Assembly (NCBI GenBank): GCA_030532685.1 | Contig: JAUNKN010000003.1 | Span: 1-64,000 of the forward strand | Source: Bacteroidales bacterium | Lineage (GTDB): Bacteria; Bacteroidota; Bacteroidia; Bacteroidales; Bacteroidaceae | Direction: 5' to 3' | DNA length: 64,000 nt | Part shown: positions 19,410 to 34,900 of the stretch, in pieces | How positions within the stretch are numbered: the stretch's first letter is position 1 | Layout: the number at the start of each line of letters is the position of its first letter | Notes under the pieces: model-generated | What the model was told of the DNA's origin: nothing | Seen by the model: the letters and a program-made list of their open reading frames with translations, nothing else | Databases searched by the model: none | Made by a program: the position numbers and the translations under genes

Positions 19410-19640
19410 ACAATCGGTTTTATGCCACTATGGGGGCATTTTTTAAGTAATTATAGCTTTTCCCTTGAGTGCCTTCCCCCTCCCTTGCCTCTATTTTCTG
19501 TGCCTCAATTTTCCCTTTCCTCCTTTGTACGTAGGGCAAGCTGTAGCCGCTGCGATAGTTGTGCGTGTCCTTGATGGGAAGAAGGAGCTCTGTGTTGCTC
19601 CTTTCCCTCTCTCTTCCCACAACAAGGCCTACCGAAATTG

Positions 19641-19716
19641 CTACGTGGGAAGGAAAAATCCTGCGTGCGTCGTAGGATATTTTACGTGGGACGCAGGATT
19701 TTCTACAACGCACGTA
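19641..19716. repeat. Palindromic module, copy C
   Basis: Two overlapping versions of the module: CTACGTGGGA...CGTAGGAT (19641-19678) and TTACGTGGGACGCAGGATTT through GCACGTAG (19682-19716). The sequence is kin to the perfect palindrome of copy B. Confidence 0.75.
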
Positions 19717-19751
19717 GCTCATCGCCCTTGCGACCTTTCTGATACACTCTC

Positions 19752-20051
19752 CCGCCCGCGCGTGTATAGGTGCGCACTCCTCCCTTATAGCTTTGTGGTT
19801 TCCTTACATTGCTTCCATGATAAGAGGAAACTTTCTGATTCTCAAAATGTTGTGTTGTGGAGGTGGAGACTCCCTTTCCATCCTTCTTTCTGCCCACAGT
19901 CCTACAAGGGGAGTGGAGCCTGTGGAAGCAAATTTGGAATGGCTTCCACAGGGTAAAATGCAGATATAGAGGAGATTATGCGCGATTGTGGAACTTGTGG
20001 AAGTAAAATTCAGCATACCTAAGGGGGAAACGTGCGCGTGCGCACGTGTGA
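19752..20051. repeat. Z-TIR element, copy C
   Basis: About 300 bp. The left arm has CCGCGCGTGT and GTGCGCAC, CCCTTATAG, a T-rich stretch, and ACATTGCTTCCATG. The interior hairpin TGTGGAAGC...GCTTCCACA lies at 19921-19950. The right arm has TTGTGGAAGTAAAAT, CCTAAGGGGG, and ACGTGCGCGTGCGCACGTGT (20030-20049). It ends 13 bp before the U32 promoter. Confidence 0.85.
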
Positions 20052-20064
20052 GCCTTGTCCTTGA

Positions 20065-20096
20065 TTTGTCGTTCTGACAAATAATGCGTACCTTTG
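20065..20096 (+). promoter_or_regulatory. Promoter of U32 peptidase-family gene
   Basis: TTTG (20065-20068), a 20-bp spacer and TACCTTTG (20089-20096), just downstream of repeat copy C. Confidence 0.75.
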
Positions 20097-20146
20097 CCTT
20101 TCAATCCGTCGCAAGCGACCTAAACCAATAGAACACAGACCCAACA

Positions 20147-21391
20147 ATGACCACTCCTCGTTATGAAGTGATGGCCCCAGCCGGTTCGCGCGAGTCGCTC
20201 GCTGCCGCCCTGCAAGCTGGAGCCGACAGTATTTACTTTGGCATCGAGAGCCTTAATATGCGAGCCCACTCGGCTTCGCGTTTCACCATCGACGACCTTC
20301 ACGATATCGCCCGTATGTGCGATGAGCGTGGTGTGAAGAGCTATCTCACGGTCAATACCATCATCTATGGCGAAGACCTCGCCTTGATGCGACAAATTTG
20401 CGATGCAGCCAAAGCGGCCAATATCTCGGCCGTGATCGCCGCCGACGTAGCCGTGTTGAGCTATTGCCGGAGCATAGGCCAAGAGGTGCACCTCTCCACG
20501 CAGCTCAACATTTCCAACGAGGAAGCCTTGCGCTTCTATTCGGCCTTTGCCGATGTTGTCGTCTTGGCGCGTGAACTCAACATGGAGCAGGTGCGCCGCA
20601 TCGCCGATGTAATCGAAGCCGAAAACATCTGTGGCCCCTCGGGCGAGCGCATTCGCATTGAGATGTTTTGCCACGGCGCGCTTTGTATGGCTGTGAGCGG
20701 CAAGTGCTATCTCTCCCTGCACAACCAAAACTCTTCGGCCAATCGTGGCGCTTGCATGCAACAATGTCGCCGCCGCTACACCGTGGCCGACAAGGATACG
20801 GGCGTAGAGCTGGAAATCGACAATGAGTATATCATGAGTCCCAAGGATTTGAAAACCATCGGTTTCATCGACCAAATGATGAAAGCGGGTGTAGAGGTGT
20901 TCAAAATCGAAGGGCGCGCGCGCTCGGCCGAATATGTCTACACAGTGGTCAAGTGCTACAAAGAAGCCATTCAGGCTGTTCAAGAAGGCACTTTCACAGA
21001 GGAGAAGGTGAAAGAGTGGGACGAACGCCTCGCTCGTGTTTTCAACCGCGGCTTTTGGGACGGCTACTACCAAGGGCAGAAAATGGGTGAATGGACCGAC
21101 AAACACGGTTCGTCGGCCACCGAAACGAAGGTCTACACCGCCAAAGGACAAAAGTATTTCTCCAAACTGGGTGTCGCTGAATTTCTCGTGGAGAGTGGCG
21201 AAATCCGCGTGGGCGACCGCCTCGTGATCATTGGCCCCACGACAGGAGCCCTCTATGTCGAAGCCACCAGCCTGCATGGCAACAACGGCCCGATAGAGGT
21301 GGCTACGAAAGGAATGTGTGTTGCCATTCCCGTGCCCGAGAAAGTGCGTCCCAGCGATAAACTCTATAAGTTGATTCCTGCCAAGCGATGA
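20147..21391 (+). CDS. U32 peptidase-family protein (TrhP/RlhA type)
   Basis: 414 aa. N-terminal TIM-barrel-like part begins EVMAPAGSRESLAAALQAGA and contains SIYFGIESLNMRAHS. Conserved cysteines in the segment FCHGALCM...GKCY...GACMQQCRRRY (about residues 174-207) are the iron-sulfur/substrate motif of the family. A C-terminal beta-barrel extension follows. Characterised relatives (TrhP/YegQ, RlhA) act in prephenate-dependent RNA hydroxylation, so tRNA U34 or rRNA hydroxylation is a better guess than proteolysis. Which of the two is not decided by the sequence. Confidence 0.88.
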   Translation: MTTPRYEVMAPAGSRESLAAALQAGADSIYFGIESLNMRAHSASRFTIDDLHDIARMCDERGVKSYLTVNTIIYGEDLALMRQICDAAKAANISAVIAADVAVLSYCRSIGQEVHLSTQLNISNEEALRFYSAFADVVVLARELNMEQVRRIADVIEAENICGPSGERIRIEMFCHGALCMAVSGKCYLSLHNQNSSANRGACMQQCRRRYTVADKDTGVELEIDNEYIMSPKDLKTIGFIDQMMKAGVEVFKIEGRARSAEYVYTVVKCYKEAIQAVQEGTFTEEKVKEWDERLARVFNRGFWDGYYQGQKMGEWTDKHGSSATETKVYTAKGQKYFSKLGVAEFLVESGEIRVGDRLVIIGPTTGALYVEATSLHGNNGPIEVATKGMCVAIPVPEKVRPSDKLYKLIPAKR

Positions 21392-21407
21392 ATCAATCGC
21401 AAAAAAA

Positions 21408-21453
21408 CCATCTCCCCCGAACTCAGAAAGAGCTCGGGGGAGATGGCTTTTTA
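21408..21453. terminator. Terminator between U32 gene and WbqC-like gene
   Basis: CCATCTCCCCCGA (21408-21420) pairs with TCGGGGGAGATGG (21434-21446), followed by CTTTTT. It sits between convergent genes and is flanked by A-run and T-run, so it can act in both directions. Confidence 0.9.
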
Positions 21454-22107
21454 ATGTTTTCGATAACTATCGCGTAGCACCAATCGACTCTCGGGACCCA
21501 TATTAAAAAGAAGGTCGATGATGGAAAGGTTGGGCAAGAAACCGAGCTTAGAGGCAAAGACTTGGTAGTAGGGTTTCGGCGTAAATTCGGGGTCGAAATC
21601 AAAAGGTATTTTAGGACGAATGCGCTCGCGCAAGTCGATGAAATCGGGATTTCCTTCTTGTTGCTCAACATATCGCTCCGTATTGCTGCGCCAATCTATC
21701 TCCAACGAAAGGAGCGAAAGTACGGTTTGCTGCATTTCTTCGTTGAAATCGACTAAAAAATGCTGATGGCCTCGATAAATTCGCTCGAAATCGTCGGCAT
21801 AGTAGTCGAAGAAAGGAGTGTTTTCGTAGGCCGTGCGCAGCGCGTTCCAGTGCAGCTCTCTCCAACGGCCATGTTCCGAAAGGCGAATGTCGCGTGTGGG
21901 AGTTTTGGACGTACCTCCTTCTTCAAGGGGCCGCCCCTCCACAGGAATGGTCAAAGCCTGCACACCATGTGTCGTGGCAATAAGGCAGCGATTGCGATAG
22001 GTTTGCTTCACGTAGTGCTCGCAACGCTCCTCGACGACGGGGTGTCCAGAATACAATTTGGTATAGTAATGAATGGGCGCCAGATAGGCCGAAGTGAGAA
22101 GATACAT
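21451..22107 (-). CDS. WbqC-like family protein
   Basis: 218 aa. Matches the WbqC-like pattern: an N-terminal YLAPIHYYTKL (family usually has P.YFPSI.YF), RNRCLIAT.HGVQALTIPVEGR, a RDIRLSEHGRWRELHWNAL block, and TPFFDYYADDF. The family is common in Bacteroidales and near O-antigen genes elsewhere; its activity is unproven. In some Bacteroidales it sits beside lepB, but here it is about 38 kb away. It precedes no obvious operon partner except DUF2851, 57 nt upstream. Confidence 0.85.
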   Translation of the reverse strand: MYLLTSAYLAPIHYYTKLYSGHPVVEERCEHYVKQTYRNRCLIATTHGVQALTIPVEGRPLEEGGTSKTPTRDIRLSEHGRWRELHWNALRTAYENTPFFDYYADDFERIYRGHQHFLVDFNEEMQQTVLSLLSLEIDWRSNTERYVEQQEGNPDFIDLRERIRPKIPFDFDPEFTPKPYYQVFASKLGFLPNLSIIDLLFNMGPESRLVLRDSYRKH

Positions 22108-22164
22108 GGTGAGTTGCAGAGCTGGAATGAAGGGAGGAAAAATCGAAGAGCGAGAGAAACAGAG

Positions 22165-27694
<5,530 letters not shown>

Positions 27695-27725
27695 GACAAC
27701 ATTGCTCTTGCAACTACTTTTCATC

Positions 27726-27757
27726 AGGCTGCGCCAACACGCTTGGCGCAGCCTTTT
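27726..27757 (+). terminator. Terminator after beta-galactosidase
   Basis: AGGCTGCGCCAA (27726-27737) pairs with TTGGCGCAGCCT (27743-27754), loop CACGC, tail TTTTT. Confidence 0.9.
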
Positions 27758-27831
27758 TGTGTCCTTTGCTGAATGTTTGACGCTTTCGCCGAGCGCAAAG
27801 GCTGGAATGATAGAGAAAATATTCCGAAAGG

Positions 27832-27863
27832 TTTTTGGCCTTCTGTGTTTTTCGTTATCTTTG
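27832..27863 (+). promoter_or_regulatory. Promoter of outer-membrane beta-barrel gene
   Basis: TTTTTGG (27832-27838), 17-bp spacer, TATCTTTG (27856-27863). Leader of ~95 nt to the start at 27967. Confidence 0.7.
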
Positions 27864-27966
27864 GTGTGCTGGATTTGTACTATCTGTATCGAAAAGTCCA
27901 GCTTTGCAGGGAGCTTTCCTGTATTGCTGAGAAATGACATCAAAATTCATTACCCATTTTGTTTCT

Positions 27967-28524
27967 ATGAACAAACAATTATTCTTTAATCGGATTTTCC
28001 TGACTGTTCTTCTTTTGTGCGGAGTGCTGAGCATACAAGGACAGCGTCGCAGCTCTTTTCGTTTGGGCTTGAACTATCCCATTTCCTTTGCGGAGTATGA
28101 ACAAGAAGTGAGCCGAGTAGGGCTCACCATAGGGTGGGAGCGTCAATGGAAGGATAGGCCTTACGCTTGGGGAGTAGATTTGAGCTATCAAGACTATGCC
28201 AAGTATAGCAAAAGTAAGTTGAACGGTAGAGAAGTGGAGCATGCCTATCCCGACGACTATCTCTCCATCAGCCTGACTCCCTATGCCAATTATTATTGGA
28301 CTCGCTCCAAACAGTTCTCTTCCTTTGTCGGCTTGTCCGCAGGAGCTTCGCTGGACAATGGCGAGCGTCCTGCCGATGGGAGTGCAGCAAAGCCCGTGTT
28401 GCGCGCTGTAATGGCTCCCCGTTGCGGCATAACCCTCTTCAATCATATGGAGATGGCTTTGCAATACTACCTTTCCTACGACTATCGTTCTCGCGCCATC
28501 TTCTCGCTCTCTTATAAATTCTGA
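27967..28524 (+). CDS. Small outer-membrane beta-barrel protein
   Basis: 185 aa from MNKQLFFNRIFLTVLLLCG; signal peptide cleaved near IQGQ. The rest has alternating aromatic/hydrophobic strands (LGLNYPISF, LTIGWERQW, WGVDLSYQDY, SISLTPYANYYW, FVGLSAGAS, MEMALQYYLSY) and ends in FSLSYKF with a terminal Phe, typical of BAM substrates. Probably an 8-stranded barrel of the OmpW/PorT-like kind. Monocistronic; specific role unknown. Confidence 0.75.
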   Translation: MNKQLFFNRIFLTVLLLCGVLSIQGQRRSSFRLGLNYPISFAEYEQEVSRVGLTIGWERQWKDRPYAWGVDLSYQDYAKYSKSKLNGREVEHAYPDDYLSISLTPYANYYWTRSKQFSSFVGLSAGASLDNGERPADGSAAKPVLRAVMAPRCGITLFNHMEMALQYYLSYDYRSRAIFSLSYKF

Positions 28525-28547
28525 CGTGCTTAGGAACCTTCTTTCTT

Positions 28548-28580
28548 ACGCTTGTGCTCTATGGGGGCACAAGCGTTTTT
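28548..28580 (+). terminator. Terminator after beta-barrel gene
   Basis: ACGCTTGTGC (28548-28557) pairs with GCACAAGCGT (28567-28576), followed by TTTTT. Confidence 0.85.
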
Positions 28581-28801
28581 CCTACCTTTTGCAGGAAGTA
28601 AGGCCCACAAAGTTTAATCGAATCTTTTTCTTCTCTACTTTTCCGCTTGCTTCCTCTCGCCAGCATACAGACACAAGGCACTCCAATTTTCCACACTACT
28701 CGTCGCTTTTATTTTTGTCAATACTGTACAGCTCCATTCTTCTCCCTCTTGGTTGCTCCATGTTCGTTTTTGAAGAAGTGAGCGGAGCTCGGCATTTTTC
28801 T

Positions 28802-28886
28802 TCCCACGCAAGGATTTCTGCTTCCCACGTAAATTGTTCTACGTCGCACGTAGATTTTTTTGCGTCCCACGTTCGCAAATCTACGA
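28802..28886. repeat. Palindromic module, copy D
   Basis: Degenerate iterated version: TCCCACGCAAGGATTT, TTCCCACGTAAAT, TCTACGTCGCACGTAGAT and GCGTCCCACGTTCGC. It is the same vocabulary as copy B (CTACGTGGGACGCAG and complement) on the distal side of Z-TIR copy D. Confidence 0.65.
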
Positions 28887-29027
28887 CCTGTTTTTTTGAG
28901 CGATGGGCTTTTCGAGAGTTTTCTTCAGAGCAATGGTAGGCTGCCTGGCCGAAACTTTCTTTTGTGCGATAGTTCGGAAGGTTTGCTGTGTCTTTTCTGT
29001 CGCTCGCGTCTTATCTTGCCGCCTTTT

Positions 29028-29382
29028 CGCGCGTGCGAGCGCGTGCGCCCCTTAGCAATTCGATGTTTTTCCCTTCATTGCTTCCACTATTGGTTGTAAG
29101 TGATTAAAAATCAATCCATCAGCGATGGAAGCAAATGACAAAGCAATGGAGAGAGGAGATGGTGAGAGTGGAGGCGAATAAGTGGGGCGTTTTGTTTCTT
29201 TTTGCGGTTTTTCTGCTCAGGGTTGGCCCCAAAGGTTTCGTGCGACGCGCTTTGTGGAACTTGTGGAAGCAATGGGGGGGCTTGCTTCCATATCGCAAGT
29301 ATTTGGAAAAGAGTGATTTGTAATGCGCTGTGGAAGCAGTGGAAGTGAAAAAATGAAGCCTATAGGGAGGTAGGCGCGCGAG
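29028..29382. repeat. Z-TIR element, copy D (upstream of gyrB)
   Basis: About 355 bp, the longest copy. The left arm has CGCGCGTGCGAGCGCGTGCG, CCCCTTAG, a T-run, then TTCATTGCTTCCACT. The interior repeats GATGGAAGCAAATG and TGTGGAAGCAATGG...TTGCTTCCAT. The right arm is TGTGGAAGCAGTGGAAGTGA (29330-29349), CCTATAGGGAGG and a shortened GGCGCGCGAG. It ends ~55 bp before the gyrB promoter. Confidence 0.82.
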
Positions 29383-29435
29383 GGTGGAGAAAGAGAGCCA
29401 CAATAGTAGCGTCGTGGGGCAAAAAAGCAAAAATT

Positions 29436-29464
29436 GGTTGTTTCGGAATTTATTTGTACCTTTG
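29436..29464 (+). promoter_or_regulatory. Promoter of gyrB
   Basis: TTGGTTG (29436-29442) and TACCTTTG (29457-29464), 25 bp before the gyrB start. Gyrase promoters often respond to supercoiling, and a Z-DNA-prone repeat lies just upstream. Confidence 0.6.
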
Positions 29465-29489
29465 CCTCATAAAACTACCCATCCGAAAA

Positions 29490-31475
29490 ATGGAAGAAAC
29501 GCAGAAGAACAACGCGGGCTATTCCGCGTCCAACATCCAAGTGCTCGAAGGCCTCGAAGCGGTGCGCAAACGCCCCGCGATGTACATAGGCGACATCAGC
29601 GAAAAGGGACTTCACCACCTCGTCTACGAAACCGTAGACAACTCCATCGACGAAGCCCTCGCAGGCTACTGCACACACATCGACGTGACCATCTGTCAGG
29701 ACAATTCTATCGTTGTTCAAGACAACGGCCGCGGTATCCCCGTCGATATTCACGAGAAAGAAGGCGTGAGTGCGCTTCAAGTCGTGATGACGGTGCTGCA
29801 CGCGGGCGGTAAGTTCGATAAGGGCTCTTACAAGGTGTCGGGCGGTTTGCACGGCGTGGGGGTGAGCTGCGTGAACGCACTTTCTACTCACATGAAGTCG
29901 CAAGTGTTTCGCGATGGGAAAATCTACCAACAGGAATACAGCACGGGTAAGCCCCAGTATGAAGTGAAAATCGTGGGCGAGACCGAACGTCGCGGCACGC
30001 GCCAGCAGTTTTGGCCCGACCCCGAAATCTTCACCACGACCGAATATCGCTATGACATTTTGGCCAATCGCCTCCGCGAGTTGGCCTTCTTGAATGCTGG
30101 CCTCACCATCACCCTGACCGACGAGCGTGACCTTGACGAGAAAGGACAGCCCCGCAGCGAAACCTTCTTCTCCGAGAGCGGACTGCGCGAGTTTGTGCGT
30201 TATCAAGACTCGACGCGCACACCCCTCATTCCCGATGTGATCTACATCAATACCGAGAAAGAGGGTATCCCAGTCGAAGTGGCCATCGTCTACAATACTT
30301 CCTATTCCGAAAACCTCCATTCGTATGTCAACAACATTAACACCATCGAAGGAGGTACGCACTTGGCGGGTTTCCGCTCCGCAGTGACGCGCGTCCTAAA
30401 AAAATATGCCGAAGAAACGGCAGCCAAGCAAATCGAAAAGGCCAAAATCGAAATCACGGGCGAGGACTTCCGCGAAGGGCTCACCGCAGTGATTAGCGTG
30501 AAGGTGAGCGAACCTCAATTTGAGGGCCAAACCAAAACCAAGCTCGGCAATAGCGAGGTGATGGGAGCCGTGAACCAAGCTGTGGGCGAAGCACTCACCT
30601 ACTATCTTGAGGAACACCCCAAAGAGGCCAAAATCATCGTAGACAAGGTGATTCTTGCCGCTACGGCACGCATCGCCGCCCGCAAGGCGCGCGAAACGGT
30701 GCAGCGCAAAAACCCGATGAGTGGTGGCGGGCTGCCCGGTAAGCTCTCCGACTGCTCGAGCAAGGTGCCCGAAGAGTGCGAACTCTTCCTCGTCGAGGGA
30801 GACTCGGCAGGCGGTACGGCCAAGGGTGGTCGCGACCGCGCCAAACAGGCCATTCTCCCCCTGCGTGGTAAAATCCTCAACGTAGAGAAAGCCATGTGGC
30901 ACAAAGCCTTCGAGAGCGATGAGGTCAACAACATTATCCAGGCACTCGGCATCCGCTTCGGCATCCAAAAAGAGGGCGAAACGGGCGAGGTAGACAGCAA
31001 GGAGGCCAACATCGACAAACTGCGCTATCACAAAATCGTGATTATGGCCGATGCCGACGTCGATGGTCAGCACATTGCTACACTCATCATGACGCTCTTC
31101 TATCGCTACTTCCCACAAGTGATTCAGCAGGGCCATCTCTACATCGCCATGCCTCCGCTCTACCGCTGCAAGAAAGGCAAGGTCGAGCAGTATTGCTACA
31201 ATGACCGCGAGAAAGACGAGTTTATTGCCCAGTATGGCGATGCCACCAAGGGCGAAAGCTCCATCACCCTGCAACGCTACAAAGGTTTGGGTGAAATGAA
31301 TGCCGCTCAGCTTTGGGAAACCACGATGAACCCCGAGACGCGCCTCTTGAAGCAGGTCACGATCGAGAATGCCGCCGAGGCCGACCATATCTTCTCTATG
31401 CTCATGGGCGACGATGTAGAGCCTCGCCGTGACTTTATCGAACGCAACGCTAAGTATGCGAATGTCGATGCCTAA
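29490..31475 (+). CDS. gyrB: DNA gyrase subunit B
   Basis: 661 aa from MEETQKNNAGYSASNIQVLE. ATPase GHKL domain with KRPAMYIGD, VDNSIDEALAG and DNGRGIPVDIHEKEG, transducer domain, TOPRIM domain with VEGDSAGGTAKGGRDR and PLRGKILNVEKA, and the C-terminal QRYKGLGEMNA. The length is that of the short GyrB type without the enterobacterial insert. It supplies ATPase and metal site for negative supercoiling with GyrA, which is not in the window. No terminator follows; the next ORF is a microprotein 49 nt downstream. Confidence 0.97.
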   Translation: MEETQKNNAGYSASNIQVLEGLEAVRKRPAMYIGDISEKGLHHLVYETVDNSIDEALAGYCTHIDVTICQDNSIVVQDNGRGIPVDIHEKEGVSALQVVMTVLHAGGKFDKGSYKVSGGLHGVGVSCVNALSTHMKSQVFRDGKIYQQEYSTGKPQYEVKIVGETERRGTRQQFWPDPEIFTTTEYRYDILANRLRELAFLNAGLTITLTDERDLDEKGQPRSETFFSESGLREFVRYQDSTRTPLIPDVIYINTEKEGIPVEVAIVYNTSYSENLHSYVNNINTIEGGTHLAGFRSAVTRVLKKYAEETAAKQIEKAKIEITGEDFREGLTAVISVKVSEPQFEGQTKTKLGNSEVMGAVNQAVGEALTYYLEEHPKEAKIIVDKVILAATARIAARKARETVQRKNPMSGGGLPGKLSDCSSKVPEECELFLVEGDSAGGTAKGGRDRAKQAILPLRGKILNVEKAMWHKAFESDEVNNIIQALGIRFGIQKEGETGEVDSKEANIDKLRYHKIVIMADADVDGQHIATLIMTLFYRYFPQVIQQGHLYIAMPPLYRCKKGKVEQYCYNDREKDEFIAQYGDATKGESSITLQRYKGLGEMNAAQLWETTMNPETRLLKQVTIENAAEADHIFSMLMGDDVEPRRDFIERNAKYANVDA

Positions 31476-31524
31476 TACACCTCCTTGAATATACACCTCT
31501 AATCAATATATCCCTGTTCTCCTA

Positions 31525-31710
31525 ATGAAAAAAAACTATACAGCTCCCGCATTGGTTATCATTCAGCTCCACGTAGAAGGAGTGATTTGTAACGGCTCCG
31601 ACACATCTTCGATGCCTGTTTTTGGTGAACCAGGGGCTAGCGGCCCTGTCGATGCCAACGATGGCCTTTCTTCTGGTAAGAATTGGGATACAAGCTGGGA
31701 GGAAAACTAA
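31525..31710 (+). CDS. Microprotein 1 of the YxAP...EG family
   Basis: 61 aa. Begins MKKNYTAPALVIIQLHVEG and continues VICNGSDTSSM, ending SWEEN. It shares a frame with two later microproteins: basic start, Y-x-[AT]-P at about 5-8, E-G near 18-20, a small-residue stretch ending in Ser, acidic body, and W-E near the C-terminus. This copy is the most divergent and has no large partner directly upstream; it follows gyrB. The recurring pattern is familiar from short unannotated Bacteroidales ORFs, but I know of no function. It could be a leader-bearing peptide (inference). Confidence 0.6.
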   Translation: MKKNYTAPALVIIQLHVEGVICNGSDTSSMPVFGEPGASGPVDANDGLSSGKNWDTSWEEN

Positions 31711-31740
31711 TTGCGAAGAGCTTTGTTTTCCATATCCAAT

Positions 31741-31779
31741 AAACAACCGCAGTGCACATCGCGCTGCGGTTGTTTTGTG
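31741..31779 (+). terminator. Terminator after microprotein 1
   Basis: AAACAACCGCAG (31741-31752) pairs with CTGCGGTTGTTT (31764-31775), with an 11-nt loop and short T-tail. Confidence 0.8.
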
Positions 31780-31823
31780 TTCTTTACCCCTTTTTTGCTA
31801 TCTTGAAAGCAAAATTTTAGAAC

Positions 31824-31859
31824 TTTTTTTGGCAGTATAGTTTGTTTGTTCTATCTTTG
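31824..31859 (+). promoter_or_regulatory. Promoter of first large secreted protein
   Basis: TTTTTTTGG (31824-31832), 19-bp spacer, TATCTTTG (31852-31859), leader of ~90 nt. Confidence 0.75.
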
Positions 31860-31949
31860 CTTTGCAAAAATTCAATATTCGGTTTTTTTTACAGACTTTC
31901 CTTTGTCTAAGACATTTAATTATTAAAACCCTTTTATACCCTTCACTTC

Positions 31950-34900
31950 ATGAGAAAACTTTTTACTTCTCTTTGTGTCGCTGTCCTCACAGTAGTAGGG
32001 GCGGCGAGTGCGTGGGCACAAAATAGTTTTGTGTATGAAAAAACCAATACAAAACTAACAGCCGAACAGCTTACAGCTGGTACATTGGTTACGATTCAAG
32101 CCACAGGCGACAACAATAGTGGCTTTTTTGGAGGAACTGGCCCTGTGTCTGCAACTTTCCGGAATGATGGTAGCACCGTCTACGAAATTGTAAAAGAAGA
32201 GGGTGCATCAACCATTTCTTTCAAGCAAGTGAGTTCTGGACTTTATTTGAAAAATCCTACAGGAAATACCGGTTTGGAGTTTGTAAGTGATATATCTGCG
32301 GCCGCAAAAATGACTGTAGCTAAGGCTGATGGAACCGATGGTAAAGCGAATGCTACTACTTTTACAGGTAATTTGATAGCAAATGTAGAAGTGGGAGCTT
32401 TGTATCGCTTCAAGGTTGGTCGTTATATTCTTAATTGCCAAGGCCCGAATTCTCCTGCAGGATGGCGAGGTGGCGATAGAGGCTGGACTGTTTTCTACAT
32501 TTGGCAAGTGAATAAGGTTGAGAGTGTAAATGTGACGCTCAAGTATACTTATAAGGGAGTTCCTATTGAAGGGAAGGATGTGAGCCTTACTCTTAATCCT
32601 AACCAAACTTTTACTTCTCAAGGTGTTACCATTCCCTCCTATTATGGAGTCGTTGGTGCCGCTACTCCTGCTTTGACATCAAATCCGATATCTGGAGGTG
32701 TTTTGACGATTAATTACGAGGATGATCCTCAATTTCCTCATCCTTTTAAGTTCTATTCTCAAGTAAATGCTCAAAATGATTACTATACGCTTCAGGTGAA
32801 AGGGCAATATGCCAAATATACGGGTGAAGCCGATAGTCCTCGTAGTTTTTCGTTAGGAAATGATTTTGTTCTTGGTGACAATTATCGTTTTCAATTTGTG
32901 GGTGATCCCATTCGTGGTTTCTTGTTGTATAACAAGGCGGTTGGTACGGAGAAAGCCTTGCGAATGGTCTCGAAGACGGCCAACAATGCTACTCTTAATG
33001 TGAAAGAGGACGCAACAGAAGTTCGCCTCCTCTTGAAGCGAAACCAAAATGAATGGTTCTTTCTCGTAGAGGGTACAGCTAATAACTATATCAATCACCG
33101 TGATGGATACCTCTCTACATGGGATAGTCCGTTAGCAATCACTACGAATGACCCAGGTTCACGTATTATCTTTAAGGCTGCTTCAGATCAGGCTTTCTAT
33201 ACGAACGAATTGAGTGATTATAAAAAGGGAAAGTTGGGTTATTATAAGACTTTTCCTGCGATTTTCACAGGAGTGGAAGGTGTTGAAACCAAACTCGAAG
33301 CTATTTCTCTGACTGCTTTTACTGCAGATGCCCTTGTCGCCGCAAAGCAACAGGTGGATGCAGCAATTCAAGAATATGAGGAGAGTTGCAAGTCTAAGGT
33401 GGTAAAGGTTCTTATAAAGAATCGTGCTCCTCAGGATACATATTCTTCAGGGGGTAAAACTTATCACCATAAGAATGAGTATATGGAGAACACTGCGGAA
33501 GGAGGGCTTTATGCTCGCAAAACCACAGCGGAGGCAGCAAATCAATATGAACTGCGTTATCAAGGTCAGCGTGTATTCCAGTTGTACTCCAGTGTTGCTC
33601 GAAACTATGTACAGGTGGCGAGTCAGTCGGCTGTCGTGAAATCGGGTAAGGAAGCGAAAAATTATCGTTTGGATCCAGCTGCAGGTGTTCTAGCAGGAGA
33701 AAATGTTGGTGTGTTTTTCTCTGTTGAAGGCACAGGAAACTATCGTTTCCTCCACTTTGCTCCACACCAAAATTCAGGCGTAGTGGGTTGGGATGCCAGC
33801 TCTCCTGCTTCTCAATGGCTAATAGAGTCTAGCCCTATCTCTGAAGATGATGTTCAAAGAGCCATTTCTGCTTTTGAAAAAGCACGTTATGATGTTGTAA
33901 AGCAACGTTTGCAACAAACTCCTATAGATGCCGACAAGTTTGGTTGTGCTAAGCCCACCGAAGCTTCTGCGACTGCTTTGGCGAAAATTATAGAGGTAGA
34001 TCAGAAAGAGAGCTCTGCTGTCGTTACCGAAGATGAATACAAGGAAGCTGTTGCAGCTATCGAAGCTGCTTTGGCCAGCCTTACAGAAATCAATGGGCTG
34101 AAAGACAATGCTTTTTATACCTTTAAGGCTGTTCAGGCTAATCGATATCTTTTTGCTCCAACTACAACAAAGGCTCTTGAGACGACAACAGATGTGACCC
34201 TTGGAAATGTTTTTTATGCCCAAGGTGGAATGCTGACTTCTGTCAAGGAGGGTAAGAATGTAGGATTGAATACGAATGCTGCGTTGTTGGGGTATGGAAC
34301 AGCTGGTTTGCCTGTGTCTGGAGCGGCTTTCGCAGATAATTTGGATGTAGCGGCTGTAAAGGTAGGAGAGCGTTTTACCTACGTTCACGATAATGGAAAT
34401 CTCGATGGAGCTTCTTCTGTATTGCCTGACCACTTACAAGACTTCAAGTTTGAAGTGAAGGAAATTACAGAGATTCCTCTCCCAATTCGAGAAATTGGAT
34501 ATGCGAGCTTCTATACTCCTGTTGCTTTGACGGTACAACAAGGATACACAGCCTATAAGGCTACCAAGGATCCTGAGAATGTAAATTCTCTTGTTCTTAC
34601 AGAGATTACAGGAACTATTCCTGCCAATACCGCCTTCGTGGTAAAGGGTGAAACTAACACAACTTGTACGCTTACTGTCGTTAAGAACGATGCTGGGGTG
34701 GAAGTTGGTGAGAATATCCTTTCTGGAGGTGTGGAAACAACAGCTATTCAAGGAACAGCTTATGCCCTAACCAAGAAGGGTGAGAGCGAAGCTGTGTTCG
34801 GCAAGGTTTCTGCAGAGGTGAAGCAAATCGCTTTCCGTGCTTTCTATATCAACAACACGGTGAATCCTGTCAATGAAATGAGCTTTAGCTTCAAATCCAC

